Positions 9,826-21,230 of a stretch of DNA of 64,000 nucleotides are shown in pieces. The notes under the pieces were generated by a model, which was not told where the DNA came from, did no database searches, and saw nothing but the letters and a program-made list of their open reading frames with translations. The stretch's first letter is position 1. Each line of letters starts with the position of its first letter. A program made the translations under genes and the position numbers. Source of the DNA: Saccharomycopsis fibuligera x Saccharomycopsis cf. fibuligera (lineage: Eukaryota > Ascomycota > Saccharomycetes > Ascoideales > Saccharomycopsidaceae); contig CP012813.1 in NCBI GenBank assembly GCA_001936135.1, positions 868,001-932,000 on the forward strand. Direction: 5' to 3'.

Positions 9826-11574
9826 ATGACCCTTGTAGCTGCTCTTTTCCTACTTTTATTGACTATAATATCCACAGCCAAATGCACCAGCCCAGCACAA
9901 TACTTGAAGGACGAACCATCAGTGAGCGCCTTTTCCCAGAAATACATCAGTTACAATACCACAATAGACAAGCTTCCATTATTGGGCATCAATTTGACCT
10001 CAACAATCTTCAGCAAGTATGGGTACACAGACAAAGCGTTATCTTACATCTCCGAGGCTCTTGACTCAAAGAATATCCACATTATGCTGATGGACATTTA
10101 CTGGAACGAGGCTGCTAAAGGATGGCAGATTTGTCCTGCTCCAGCAGCAGACCAGAAGTCTACTAGCAAATCTAGCGATAAAGGTAAGGACAAAAATACA
10201 AGCAAAAGCAAAAGGGATATCGTCACTACCAGCGTGGCTGAAAGTAATACTAGTACTAATAAAAATATTACCTACAACGCATATAACGGTAATGAAACTC
10301 AACTGAAAAGCTATTTTGTGACTAATTTTGAAAGCAAAAACATTACCTGTTCTCTGAATTTTACTTTGGAATCAGTCTTCTCATTGATCTACCAAAATGT
10401 CACCAAGCCATCCTTCACCCCTAACATGATCCAGCTCGTCTTTAATTTGCATTCGTTGCAAAGTAACGACACCTCAGGATACAAAGTCAACACCACTGCA
10501 AATCTTTCAGCATCACTTCATGACATATTCGGCACATCATTGTATCTGCCAATGGATTACAAACTGGAAAATTATCAGTATCCTACTCTTTATGATTTCT
10601 TATACACCAAAAGTAAACGCGTTTTCCCCATGATTTGGAAAAATCAGATCTCGGCAAACCTGTCAGTCAGCATCAATGACATTCAAAACACGGTATTCGT
10701 TAGCCTGACTAACCAGTTCTACCCTAAAGAATATCAAACAGAGGAGATAAGTAGTATACCGTCAAATTTCTCCGAAGCTACATTTAACACCCTCAATTCG
10801 CAAAGTTGGAAGTTTTGGTCATCCACTCAGCAGCCTGTAAATACTACTGCTCTACGACAAGTTTTACTAAAAGGAATCTCCATTATCTTATCTATTCATA
10901 ATACCACCGCTGATACTAGTAAATACCAAGCGATAAACTACACCAGCATAAATGACATATCATGGGGTTGGCAACTCGGACAGCCAAAAAGCCAAAAAGC
11001 AGCAGAATTTGCCGCAACTCATAACAGCTACATTTTTTCGCTCAACAATAAAGTTCAGAAAGCATACCAGTGCGCAGTTATTTACAAAGACGCATGGTAT
11101 GTTGAAAATTGCTACAATAGTCATATAGTGGCTTGCCAATCACGGTCTAACTCATTACATTGGCAATTATCCAAAAGCCGCAAAACTTACTTCCAAGCCT
11201 CTGACTCCTGCGTTGACAAGGAGAATGAACAGTTCAACTTTAGTATGCCCAAGACTGCGTTGATGCAACTGTATTTGATCAATTATCTCAAAGAGTCAAA
11301 CATAACTGATCCAGTATGGATAGATTTGAACACTATTGCTAGCACCGATTGCTGGATTCAAGGTGGACCTGATGCTCCTTGCCCTTACAGAGATGTGGAT
11401 GAAAAGACAAAAATGTCTAGGATTTTGGCCCCAATTTTGGTCTTCATTGTGTTTGTTGTGTCACTAATCATTATTGCTAGCAGTCAGAATGTGCCGGTGC
11501 AAAAAAATAGAAAATATTGGAAAAAACTTGTTAGTGACTTTACTGAAAATGAATACGAGGGAGTCCCGGCTTAG
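9826..11574 (+). CDS. MTC6: Mtc6-like secretory-pathway glycoprotein (maintenance of telomere capping family)
   Basis: 582 aa. It has an N-terminal signal peptide (about 1-20, VAALFLLLLTIISTAKC), a long luminal region rich in Asn-X-Ser/Thr sites and paired cysteines, one membrane span near 545-565 (ILAPILVFIVFVVSLIIIA) and a short cytosolic tail. The block LMDIYWNEAAKGWQICPAPA matches the YWNE..WQLCPAP signature I recall for yeast Mtc6, and WIDLNTIASTDCWIQGG with a Cys-Pro-Tyr follow-up near the C-terminus also fits the family. Yeast MTC6 was named from a genetic interaction with a cdc13 telomere-capping mutant; its biochemical role is unknown. It is divergent from DIE2 and convergent with the AMA1-like gene, 88 bp away. 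Confidence 0.75.
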   Translation: MTLVAALFLLLLTIISTAKCTSPAQYLKDEPSVSAFSQKYISYNTTIDKLPLLGINLTSTIFSKYGYTDKALSYISEALDSKNIHIMLMDIYWNEAAKGWQICPAPAADQKSTSKSSDKGKDKNTSKSKRDIVTTSVAESNTSTNKNITYNAYNGNETQLKSYFVTNFESKNITCSLNFTLESVFSLIYQNVTKPSFTPNMIQLVFNLHSLQSNDTSGYKVNTTANLSASLHDIFGTSLYLPMDYKLENYQYPTLYDFLYTKSKRVFPMIWKNQISANLSVSINDIQNTVFVSLTNQFYPKEYQTEEISSIPSNFSEATFNTLNSQSWKFWSSTQQPVNTTALRQVLLKGISIILSIHNTTADTSKYQAINYTSINDISWGWQLGQPKSQKAAEFAATHNSYIFSLNNKVQKAYQCAVIYKDAWYVENCYNSHIVACQSRSNSLHWQLSKSRKTYFQASDSCVDKENEQFNFSMPKTALMQLYLINYLKESNITDPVWIDLNTIASTDCWIQGGPDAPCPYRDVDEKTKMSRILAPILVFIVFVVSLIIIASSQNVPVQKNRKYWKKLVSDFTENEYEGVPA

Positions 11575-11662
11575 TCATATTTTTGTTTGTATTCTTTTTA
11601 TTCTTTTCAATTCTCTTTATTGTTGATCATAGAAAAACTACTGACTCAAATTCTTTCGCTAA

Positions 11663-13353
11663 CTATCTAATAACATCACCGCATTTTACAATGCCTTCAC
11701 AAAGCTCAATTAAATCACTACCAAAAACTCCTCCTTCCTGTGCTTCACCTACCAAACCAGCTTTTGTTGACCAAAGCTCATAAAATCTAACTGTCTCGTC
11801 ATTAGTAGCCACGCAAACAGATTTGAAATCTGGGGAAACTATTGCCGATAAAATTCTTAAGTTGGGTGCTGCTGGAACTTGCATTAACGGTTGCAACTGC
11901 GGGTATGAATAGACAGATATCAATAAAGGCTTTGTTGTATCGCCAAAACCAAACGTTGCCACAATTTGTTTTTTGCTTCTAGACCATATCAACGACGTAA
12001 TTTGGCCTTTTGTGTTTCGCGAGTCTAGCAACGTCCCCGAATTGGTATGCCAAAACCGTATAGTTCTATCTTTACTACCACCCCCAGTTGCTAACAAAGA
12101 ATTTGACCAAGGACAATAGGCAATAGCTTTCACTGCAGCCTGGTGGGGCAGTGAATATTTGAGTTTGGGGTCGTACAAATCATCAATATTCCAAATTGTG
12201 CAGCAGTTATCATTGCCGCCTACAGCAATTTGCTTTTTATTGTTTGATATTGCTATTCCTAGAATGATGGTTAATATATTTTGCTTAAATTTCATGAAAC
12301 AACTCCAAAGAATAGATTTGTGTAAAATAACCTACCGCAAACTTGTTGCTCGTGGGATTTGAAAGTACTTGATAATTTGATTTCAAACGCTTCATCAGAT
12401 TCATCAATTTCATAGTACAAAACTTCACCAACTTCATTGCCAACAAAAAATGCTGAGTTTGAGTCTGGCATCCAAGCTATACAGCAGATTCCTTTCCCAT
12501 AGTTGACAATTTCGCCTAATAAGCATCTTTGTTCCTGAGAATAAAGCATAATTTTTCCAGATTTGGTTCCGACAACTAGAAAATCATAATCTGAGAAGGC
12601 TAACGCTGAAATTGTGTTGTAATCACTAAGTGGCAAAGGTACTGCTCCACTTTCCTCACTCCAAAGATATACATGGGAACCTAGTCCCACAGAAACTTTT
12701 CCAGTTTTCTTCGACCAAGAAATCAAATTGGAATAGAAATCGTTTTTCAAACCAGGAGCGTCTAGCACTTTATAGGGGATTTGTGCCTTAATTTTCTTTT
12801 TTTCTGGTTTATGTTCATTTCCGTTTTTGCCAGGAATATTGGCTAAATAGATGGCGGCAAGTTGTGGAGACATACTAGACAAAAGTGGACCAACAGTTTC
12901 CATACTAGAATCTGATATGTCATCGTCGTAAAACTTGGAAGATGATTTTTGCTGTAAAGTTGAGCTCTTTGGAAGCTTTGTAGGTTTGCTACCTGTTTTA
13001 CTCGGATGAAAAGTTAAAACTCTTTTCTGGGCGCTAAAGCCTAAAGCTCGAGCTATAATTCCATCATATGAGTCTTTACTAGCTTTATTGCTGCTACTAC
13101 TGAAAGAAGTGTCATTTGGATCAGCGTGTTGAGCAATATCTGATGCATGAATTCTACCATGGGCGGTGGAGGTTTGGCGCTGAGGGCTGTTTGTCCGAGG
13201 ATAGTTTGCCAAATTTGAAGTGAAACCTTCTTCGTCAATCGAGCAGTATAAAATATTTGGTAGCGACTTATGCTTGGTAACGGTGTTGGGTAAAGCATGG
13301 TATGTTGCCATAGAGGAGTTTGATGGGATGTATCTGTCCATAGTGGGTATCAT
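11663..13353 (-). CDS. AMA1: APC/C activator of Fizzy family, Ama1-like, WD40, spliced
   Basis: Fizzy-family (Cdc20/Cdh1/Ama1) activator of the anaphase-promoting complex; Ama1 is the meiosis-specific member in S. cerevisiae. Exon 1 is 13353..12336 and exon 2 is 12258..11663, giving 537 aa. The intron 12335..12259 (77 nt) has donor GTAGGT, branch TATTAAC and acceptor TTCTAG, joining HEQQVC-G-IAISNN. A C-box-like DRYIP lies at residues 6-10. VLDAPGLKNDFYSNLISWS opens the propeller, WD repeats follow, and the C-terminus ends in Ile-Arg, the APC/C-binding tail. Without splicing the frame stops 14 codons past the junction, losing the last third of the propeller. The placement as Ama1 rather than Cdh1 rests on these blocks and on an intron being present, since yeast AMA1 is also spliced; no alignment was run. 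Confidence 0.72.
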
Positions 13354-15970
13354 TGGCGGCCAGTGTGTCTAGCAATGATGTTCATGGGCGATATTTTATC
13401 AGCGGTATGTCAGCAGTTTTTCAATGAATATTTTTTGTTGTTTATATACAGTTATAAGTGTGTGATTAGCAACTAGGTAGCAAATAAGAAGGAAATCTAG
13501 TAAAAATTCAATAACGAGATGGGATTTGTTGGTGGCGTTTACTGTCTTCTTTGTCTACAGCCACACATTGCCAACAGACTTCACAAATCACTGTGCGTCT
13601 CATGTTGTATTTAAGCGCCCTGCCACGCTTTTGTGTCAGCCAAAGTGTGCCTAAACACCAATACAGTGGGTCTTTGGCTCTTATCTGTTCAGCCTAGACA
13701 CTACAACAAACGCATTTTTAGCTCTAGGATCCAAGTCAACGCTAACCAGTGTTTTTATTTTTGCTTGGGACTCAGGTTTCTGCTATGGCCACACAGGTCT
13801 CTGTCTCTGTGCTTTTAAAGACATAACATAAACGTGTGTCGATGGTGTTCCCGGCCCTCTTCTCAGCCCTCTTCTCGTCCTTCGGGTAGTGCGCATAGAC
13901 TACTTTTGCGGTGCCTTTTTTGTGCATTGTTCGGTGCACCAAAGTGTCTGCAACAGCCACACTCTGCGTTAGCTGTACTGAGTACCGAGGAGTCCCTTTT
14001 GGTATCAAAGAGATTTCTCAAGCCTAACCTTCGATCTTTGATCTAAGCGGCCAAAAATGACTACTATGCTCAACACTAATAACGACCTTTAAGGCCGAAA
14101 GGTGGTGTAAAGGATGATGCCAAGCCCGAGCGCATAACAGCCAAAGCATAATAGTTGTTCGCAATAGTAATTTTGACAACACACCAGTGGAATGTATATA
14201 GCGGTGTTCACTTTGTATATCCAGCCAGGTTGTCAATATTTTAGGAGAAAATCTTTGACAATACAGACCTAGTTAGAGAAAAGTGGCTGGAATACGGGCT
14301 TTTTTTTTATCGATATATATAGTAGTAGTGCGGCATCTTGGGACAAAGATGCGTGAAGCCACGTCTTACTCAAGTTCAACTGGTTTCGAGACAACTAGAC
14401 CAAGTGAAATCCACGCAGTTAAAACTTATACAGTTCAACTTTCCAGAAATTTATAAAATTCTTTTGCAGTAAAAAATATTCCGCTGGTTGTTTTATGAAA
14501 TTACAAAAGCAAATCAATACGTAATTCGGGAGCCCAATGAACTGTAACTACGATTGACAGCTGTCGTTTATTATCTGGTGCCTTTTGCGATATATATTGC
14601 GAATCATTATCTTCGATATGACTTTTGCTTATTTTAGTATATATGTGATTGAATGGACTATCTAGTAGCCCAAAAAACGGCGTTAGCATGCGTGGCGTAA
14701 CGCTGAACACAGCCAAAAGTAGCACTATAGCCACAGAGTCCTAGTTACTTAGTGAAGCTTAGTCAATTGGCTTTGATGTCTAGAATTTTTGATTTTTCTC
14801 CTTTTTCTATACTTATTGCAATCATGATTTTTTTGACGGGCTGCAGCAAGCTACCTCCCTTTTCGAGAAAAATATTGAAAGACACATGCTGCGATTGCCT
14901 AGCACCAATGTTGATCATCAAGATTTTCTCAAAGTAATATAGAGTAAGAAAGTAAACAATACAAAAGTTACAAGTATGAAATTCACGGATAAATACCATG
15001 AAGTTGTCGCCGAGGCCCAAGGACAATTTGTTTTTTACACTAACTGACTGGTCAAATACAATAATTGGTCGCTAACTGAAAAACAATTGAAATTTCTCTC
15101 TCGGAGAAGCCATATGCTGGGTGATGCATGACCTTAAATGATTCCCCCCGTTTAGGTAGATTCCACAGTATACTTCAGTTTGAGACCTCCGGACAAGGGG
15201 GGAAGCCATATAAAAGCCCACAGAAGAAAAGTCGAAGGAAAGACAAAGGTTATGGTTGAAAAACAAAAAGAGTTAGAGAAGTTTACAATTACGGGTTTGG
15301 GCAAATAAGAAATGGCTTTTTGTAACAGCTAGGGTGTTAAAAAGGTGTCAGATTTCCAACCACGGTGCCGTGAGTGTATTGTTCGCTAATTAAACTAAAA
15401 TAAACTGGACTTATTGCAATTATTAGAGCAGCAACAAGCGAGATGGCTAATATCGACTTTGCGTAAACATTTGTGCACTTGCCCAGTTTGTAACTAAATC
15501 GTCCGTGAAATAAAGCTCTTTATGAAAAAACTCAATTGTTAATAAAGAGCAGCACCACCCGCGCAAAGCATGTAGCTGCATTTGCCTGTGCGTATTGCAG
15601 TAAAATGGGAAAAATGCCATGCATAAAATCCTGATGCAGTGAGATGCAGACTTGGTGCAAATGGCCTGCATTAGGCGGTACTATTGTGTTGATCAGCACC
15701 GCTATTCCCAAAGATATGTCTGTTAAGTAACCTCTGAGTTTCGACTATCGGTATTTAGATCAAGCCAGGCGACATTTAAACTTTTATTTACATGCTGTTG
15801 CTTGTAACTTTTCGAGCTTTCCTAGCTTTTTTTTGCGTTTCTGGTATACATGCATGGAATTTTGAGCTAAGGCACCATCAAATAAGTCGTACAGTCTAGA
15901 TAAGAGGAATACCAGTGAAGCAATTCAACCAGCAATATATATAAACCCAAGCATATATAATCACTGGAAA
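13354..15970. other. Long intergenic region upstream of the globin-domain gene
   Basis: 2.6 kb without a convincing gene. It holds a TATAAAAG box at 15209 with an AGGGG stress-type element at 15196 just upstream, followed by an 18-codon ORF (15252-15308); a perfect 7-bp hairpin GCATCTT/AAGATGC at about 14333-14352; a TCGATATATATAG stretch near 14310; and several 60-90-codon frames lacking protein-like composition. Such length suggests a large regulatory region, an unannotated non-coding transcript or a long 5' leader for the downstream gene. Confidence 0.5.
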
Positions 15971-17215
15971 ATGTTCATGGGAGGGGCGGATGCTTCCAGG
16001 CTTCTTGAAGGGACATACGCGCCACCAAGGAAACCAAGAGCTTCTAAACAAAGTTTGTACTCATCAGCAACAAGGTCAGAGACAGGATCAATAACCTCAG
16101 GTAAAACCATCTCAATGTCATCTTCAAATCCAACAACGGCCAGGTCAGCACTAGGCTTTGCAGAGAGTAAGCAGTTACTGTTACAGTTAGAGAAAGAGCA
16201 CCAGCAGAAACAGCAGCATGGCGAGCAGCTGCAACAACAGAAGCAGCAGAATAGCCCTTATCAACCAGCAATACTACCGTTATCACCGCATCTACAGCAA
16301 TACAAAGAACAAAACCCCCAAATCAAACAGCTGCTGTCACTTGCTAGTGAATTCAGTAGATTTAGCCAGAAAGAAATCACCATTATCAGAACAACATGGT
16401 GTGACAACGTAGCTAATGATAGCGCAACAGCTAGCAACGTCTCCACCACCAATGCCACTATGAAACCAATGCCAAAGCCAACTTCCTCTATGTTTGCTTC
16501 GCACCATTTCTGGCGAGAAGTGTATGATTATCTATTGAGTGCACATCCAGACTTGAAAAACATCTTACCATCCATTAAACATCAAACGGTATCGTTTTCC
16601 GGTATAGTTTATACTGCAATCATGAACCTTGAAAACTTAAGTGTGATGGATATTTTTTTGGAGAGTTTGGGCAGAAAACATGCTCGAGTGTTTGGTGCTG
16701 AGCCAATTTATTTTGAACATATGGGTACCGCATTCATTGATGCTCTTGCAAATAGATTTGGTGAGGAGTTCAGTCCAGACGTGGAAGCAGCTTGGATCAA
16801 ACTTTACTGTTTTTTGTCAAACTCGATCATACAGTCAGGTACTGATGATTTATCAGTGATAGATAACTCTCAAGACGAACTAGATGCAATAATGACTACC
16901 ACCCAGGCTCCAAATGAAGTGCAAGTTCAACCTAAATCTGACTCCCAAATGCACTCACAACATCAAACACAAGCACAACTTCAAACACGGGTTCAAACTC
17001 AGCAAGTATACAACAAAAAATCATTTATGGATAACTTCTCTGATGAGACTGATAGTGTTTCTGATACGCTTGTGTCATCAGCAGCTTCTTCTGAAGTATC
17101 TGAAAATAGCATTGGGTTAAAGAAATTCGCTTCAACAAAAGAAGTAAATAGTGAGGAGGTCAGTAAAGGCAAACGCAGCTTATTCTCCTTTCGTTCAAAA
17201 CTTATCAAGCACTGA
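15971..17215 (+). CDS. Globin-domain protein, similar to yeast YNL234W
   Basis: 414 aa with a globin fold in the middle. Residues 1-120 are Ser/Gln-rich and disordered. The globin core spans about 130-290: an A-helix with FSQKEITIIRTTW (W143), a Ser/Thr-rich insertion, then FWREVYDYLLSAHPDLKNILP, an E-helix region IKHQTVSFSGIVYTAI and an F-helix LGRKHARVFG, whose H237 is the likely proximal haem ligand. FEHMGTAFIDALANRFGEEF and WIKLYCFL match G/H helices. The C-terminus (290-414) is Gln/Ser-rich with a basic end. S. cerevisiae YNL234W has the same layout and binds haem; its role is unclear, possibly stress or redox sensing. The ATG at 15971 is used because nothing upstream extends the frame convincingly. 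Confidence 0.8.
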   Translation: MFMGGADASRLLEGTYAPPRKPRASKQSLYSSATRSETGSITSGKTISMSSSNPTTARSALGFAESKQLLLQLEKEHQQKQQHGEQLQQQKQQNSPYQPAILPLSPHLQQYKEQNPQIKQLLSLASEFSRFSQKEITIIRTTWCDNVANDSATASNVSTTNATMKPMPKPTSSMFASHHFWREVYDYLLSAHPDLKNILPSIKHQTVSFSGIVYTAIMNLENLSVMDIFLESLGRKHARVFGAEPIYFEHMGTAFIDALANRFGEEFSPDVEAAWIKLYCFLSNSIIQSGTDDLSVIDNSQDELDAIMTTTQAPNEVQVQPKSDSQMHSQHQTQAQLQTRVQTQQVYNKKSFMDNFSDETDSVSDTLVSSAASSEVSENSIGLKKFASTKEVNSEEVSKGKRSLFSFRSKLIKH

Positions 17216-19532
17216 AAAATTACTAAATTCAAATTATTTTCTCTTGTATAATTATGTTCTTATCTATTCCTCTTCTTTCGTTTTATAGTTGTGGTTTCTT
17301 TCATTCTTTTTATGTTGTTTTGTTATGTTTTTTGGTTGTTGTTATTGTTTGTTCGTTGTGTAATATAAGTTGATGTTTCATTTACCTATTTGGGCTTTCC
17401 CGCGTAACACATAAATACATTTAGTTTTACTCTAACAGTATGGGGGATTGATATAGTGCTAACGCAACTGAAATTTAAATAGTGTTATTTTCTTAGTTCA
17501 CAGCCAAAGCACAAAGAGGGTTTCCCAAGAAGTGGCACTCGCCAACCTTTGCAACATTATTCATTATCTTTTACGAGCATAACCATGCATGTCACAAACA
17601 ACTTTGACACTACAATCGTACGGAGCTATCTGACTGTTGAAGTCTCACAGGTTTGATAGTCGCAGAAAATCTACTCGCCGCAATTGCAAGTCTTATTGAA
17701 CAGGCACACGTTTGTTCATTTTTTGTTAAAGGGTAATATGCGTACAAAATCTATTTTAGGAAGTCTGTATACGGACCTTGAAACTTTACAAATTTAAACA
17801 GAAACCAAATATGTAGATGACATGAAAATTACTGATGTTAAGAACATACAAAAAAAAAGAATAAGAAAAAAAAAAAAAATTAATACCAAAAGAAATTGAA
17901 CTTTTGGGCCTTGAGTTATGAAAATAATTGTCCGTTCTTCAAAACATCAAACATAAGTCTTCATTAAGTCAGTACATATTAGAAGTGGCAATCGGCCTGG
18001 TACAGCAAGAATCATTATGAAACTGGTTCTGCAAGACAATTTCTTGGCACGAAGCTCTCGAGAGCCAAGGACGGGCTTTTTCAGAGAAAGCACTTCATCA
18101 TATATATCCTTCAAGAGGTAACAGATGAAGTACATCAGTGAAATACCACAACAACATGCAAAAATAATCACTAACAGTAAATAAGATATCAAGTGAGTAA
18201 ATAACTTAAGGTATAATGTATGCCCTTAGAATGTAAACACAATTTTAGTAAATATTCTTCTTGCTCATTGTAGCATGTTTTAGGAAACAAAGAGACAGAT
18301 CAAACAAAAAGTGATTTTTATTTTACGTCGCATATTTTTCAATGCCAGATACAACTGTCACACTAAAACCATACATTCGCTTCACACATTGCCTCAAACT
18401 TAGTAAGTCGAATTGTTTAATGTTTAAAGATGTTTCACTGACTAAACTATGAAAACTTGGCAACCACAATGTCTTTGCATCAAGGTAGATATTAATATCA
18501 ATGTGTGTACTTAAGCGACCTCATATCACAGACATCTTGACAAAAATATACAAATCAATAGCACGAAAGTCAAAACTTTTTTTCTTTTTTTTTTTTTTTC
18601 ATTTTAGTTTTTTCTTTTAATCTCAAATCTTTTGTTGGCGCAGTTATATTAGTTCTCACTCTTTCTATTTTAAAAACACTTCAAGTGTTTCTTGTGACCC
18701 CACACTGGCTTTCCTTTTGGAAATTGTGCCCCAACCGAATACAGACGATGAAATCACCTTTATAAAAATACAACGCAGATGTTGTTGATCGCGGGTTACT
18801 GGGTTACAATCATTCTAATTTACAGCGATATTCTCTTTTTCAACTTTGGTTTCCTGAGCGTTTCTTTGCCGTTCAACCGTATTCCTTCTGCCAGCCACAA
18901 TCTAATTTTGAAAAGGAATGATTCTATCCTGCAGTTTCATTACAATCAATGAAAGCCATAGTTTACCTCATAATTCAAACTAAGAAGGCTCCTCCATATA
19001 ATTTTTATACTGGCTATTTGTAGGTCTCGCCTATATGTTTGTGAGAGTATGTTTATATGCACAATTGTCAACTTTAAAATATTCGATTCTGCATTGTGAC
19101 TAGCGATTTAGAATATTCAAAATTCCCAAAAACACGCACTTACTACTTTTGAGGCTCTGTAGCGACAAAAACCTTAATTATTGCCGATGGAGATAAGGGA
19201 TTGTTTATCATTGAGAACAAGAAATTGTTATTGCAATAAGTCCCAGTTCCTTCCTTGTAATAATAACCGAGACATATTCCGCAGGAAGGGTACTTTTCAA
19301 AACTATATACCAAAATCACGGGCCTTCAGACAAGCTCTTGGAGAACAAGACTAAACAGCCGCATTTTTTTTTCATTCCCTGTCTTTCACTTTAGTATGTG
19401 TGATGTGATGCTGTGCGTATATATATAGCAGTGATTCACTCTCCTTGTTTGTTTCTTTTATCCAAAATTTGAAAAAAATCAACCATTTAAATTCTCTCTG
19501 CCACCACCCATATCCCATCATTGCTAGCAAAC
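17216..19532. other. Long intergenic region between globin-domain gene and NUS1
   Basis: 2.3 kb with no confident gene. An open stretch on the minus strand (about 18229-17947) encodes a hydrophobic segment followed by a charged tail and is treated in the findings. A/T runs occur at 17848-17880 and 18578-18599. TATATATAG at 19418 could serve NUS1. No tRNA was seen. Confidence 0.5.
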
Positions 19533-20576
19533 ATGACGTCCAGCAGCAGTTATGAGGCCAAATTCGAGTCGCTTAAGCGGGAGCACAAGCTCGAAGATGA
19601 AGTCAGTAAAGTATTGAAGCAGAAACTGCCAACATACAAGCCCTCATTGCAAAATTCCACCAAGATTATACGTTCATTTGTGTATCCACGGTCAGTGAGC
19701 CAATCTGTTGCTGATAAAGCTCCTTCAACTTCTTCTTCATTCACTGAATTCGTTTCATACACTTTCTATCACTTGTTTTTGCTAGTGCTTTTTTTATTCT
19801 ACTCCATCATTAGAGGCATTGAATACTTCTATAGAAGAAACCGCTTGAGGCTATTAGCATTAATCTACAACCCATCACAGTCGCCGCAGTTGATAAGACA
19901 AGATATTAGCAAATTGGACAAGATACCAACCAAAATATCAACTGTTTTGAATTTACGTTTGGAGCAAGAAGAAGGTGGTGGAGTTGAAGGCTTGTTGAAC
20001 GATGCTGGTGAAGTGGCCGCTTGGACAATTGGCTCCGGTATACCCTATTTGACCTTGTATGAATACAATGGGATCTTGAAAGCCAATGCTGCTGATTTGG
20101 TCAATGCGATTAACAAATCTCTTTCGAATTACTTTGGCGTTAATAGCTTGCCCAAATTTGTCATTAAGGTGCCAAGACTTGACCTTGTCACTTATGGTAA
20201 TGGTAAACTGTCTGCTGACGGATACTTGAAAGAAGGACAGAAAGTAGATCTCGAAATCACATTGGCATCAACGAAGGACGGTAAGCATACTATTGCCGAG
20301 TTAACAAAGACAATGGCTGATTTGGCAGCCAAAAATGAGTTACAACCAAAGGATATTACTATTGATCTTATTGATAGCGAACTTACTGACTTGTCTGGCT
20401 ACGAACCAGATCTTCTCATTTTGTTTGGACCAGAGTTGGATCTTCAAGGATATCCGCCATGGCAAATTAGATTAAGTGAAATTTACTGGGAACCAGATAA
20501 TGATAGCGTCAACTACGTCGTGTTCTTGAACGCTTTAAAGAAGTTTTCTACTTGCAAGGTCAACGTTGGTAAATGA
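19533..20576 (+). CDS. NUS1: Nus1, cis-prenyltransferase regulatory subunit (Nogo-B receptor family)
   Basis: Subunit of dehydrodolichyl diphosphate synthase, pairing with Rer2/Srt1 in the ER membrane to make dolichol for N-glycosylation. It is 347 aa from the first ATG at 19533. A membrane segment (about 68-92, FYHLFLLVLFLFYSIIRGIEYF) precedes a degenerate cis-prenyltransferase fold. PTKISTVLNLRLEQEEGG, GEVAAWTIGSGIPYLTLYEYNGIL and the C-terminal DLLILFGPELDLQGYPPWQIRLSEIYW block are typical of Nus1/NgBR, where PEL..GYPPW replaces the catalytic end of the active subunits. The gene works in the same pathway as DIE2 in this window. Confidence 0.92.
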   Translation: MTSSSSYEAKFESLKREHKLEDEVSKVLKQKLPTYKPSLQNSTKIIRSFVYPRSVSQSVADKAPSTSSSFTEFVSYTFYHLFLLVLFLFYSIIRGIEYFYRRNRLRLLALIYNPSQSPQLIRQDISKLDKIPTKISTVLNLRLEQEEGGGVEGLLNDAGEVAAWTIGSGIPYLTLYEYNGILKANAADLVNAINKSLSNYFGVNSLPKFVIKVPRLDLVTYGNGKLSADGYLKEGQKVDLEITLASTKDGKHTIAELTKTMADLAAKNELQPKDITIDLIDSELTDLSGYEPDLLILFGPELDLQGYPPWQIRLSEIYWEPDNDSVNYVVFLNALKKFSTCKVNVGK

Positions 20577-20796
20577 GTGATACTGTCTCTTTTTTTCCCC
20601 TTGTTTCTTATTCCATACCAGTCTTTTTATACATTTGCTTTGTCCAGCTGCGCATATAATGCGAGACATGCAAATAAATATTGCATCTTATACTATAGTC
20701 ATTTTCGAAAGAATGAGTTGGTGGACAGTTCTGCCATATATGGCAATAAAAGCCCGAATATATTCAGCTCATTCACTTCGCTGCTCTCCCCTTCGG

Positions 20797-20839
<43 letters not shown>
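20797..20839. repeat. (TGC)n/(CTG)n trinucleotide microsatellite in the NUS1 3' region
   Basis: About 14 uninterrupted TGC units, 220 bp after the NUS1 stop codon. It is likely within the 3'UTR and is a candidate for length polymorphism. Confidence 0.95.
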
Positions 20840-20840
<1 letters not shown>

Positions 20841-21230
20841 CTCACCTTTGCTTTCAAACTTTTTACTTATTCTTGCTCTGTTTTTTCCTAGCCCCTATTC
20901 CTTTTGCTTTGCATCGCTGCTATCTCTTATTTGCATATAAATAGTACGTATAACATTAATACTTATCAGTAGCCATATGTAGAGTATCAGTACGGTTTCC
21001 CGGGGCATTCGTGGTTACGAGCACCACTATATAATGCACGTGATCTAAAGTTGCCAGCTGTTACTTCCGCAGACGATCGATAGCGCAGCCCTCCAGACAC
21101 CACGGCCGCCCAGTTCTTGACTATCTGGCCCCCTTTACTCACCTTCTTTTTTCTTTACACCTGGCGACCTGACTTGATTTGTGTGCCAGCACTCGCAACA
21201 AGATAATACACATACTCTACATTTTTAAAA

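Noticed and set aside
14752-15026. Overlapping 60-87-codon frames on both strands in the long gap
   Set aside because: Poor starts, no recognisable motif, and mutual overlap suggest chance.
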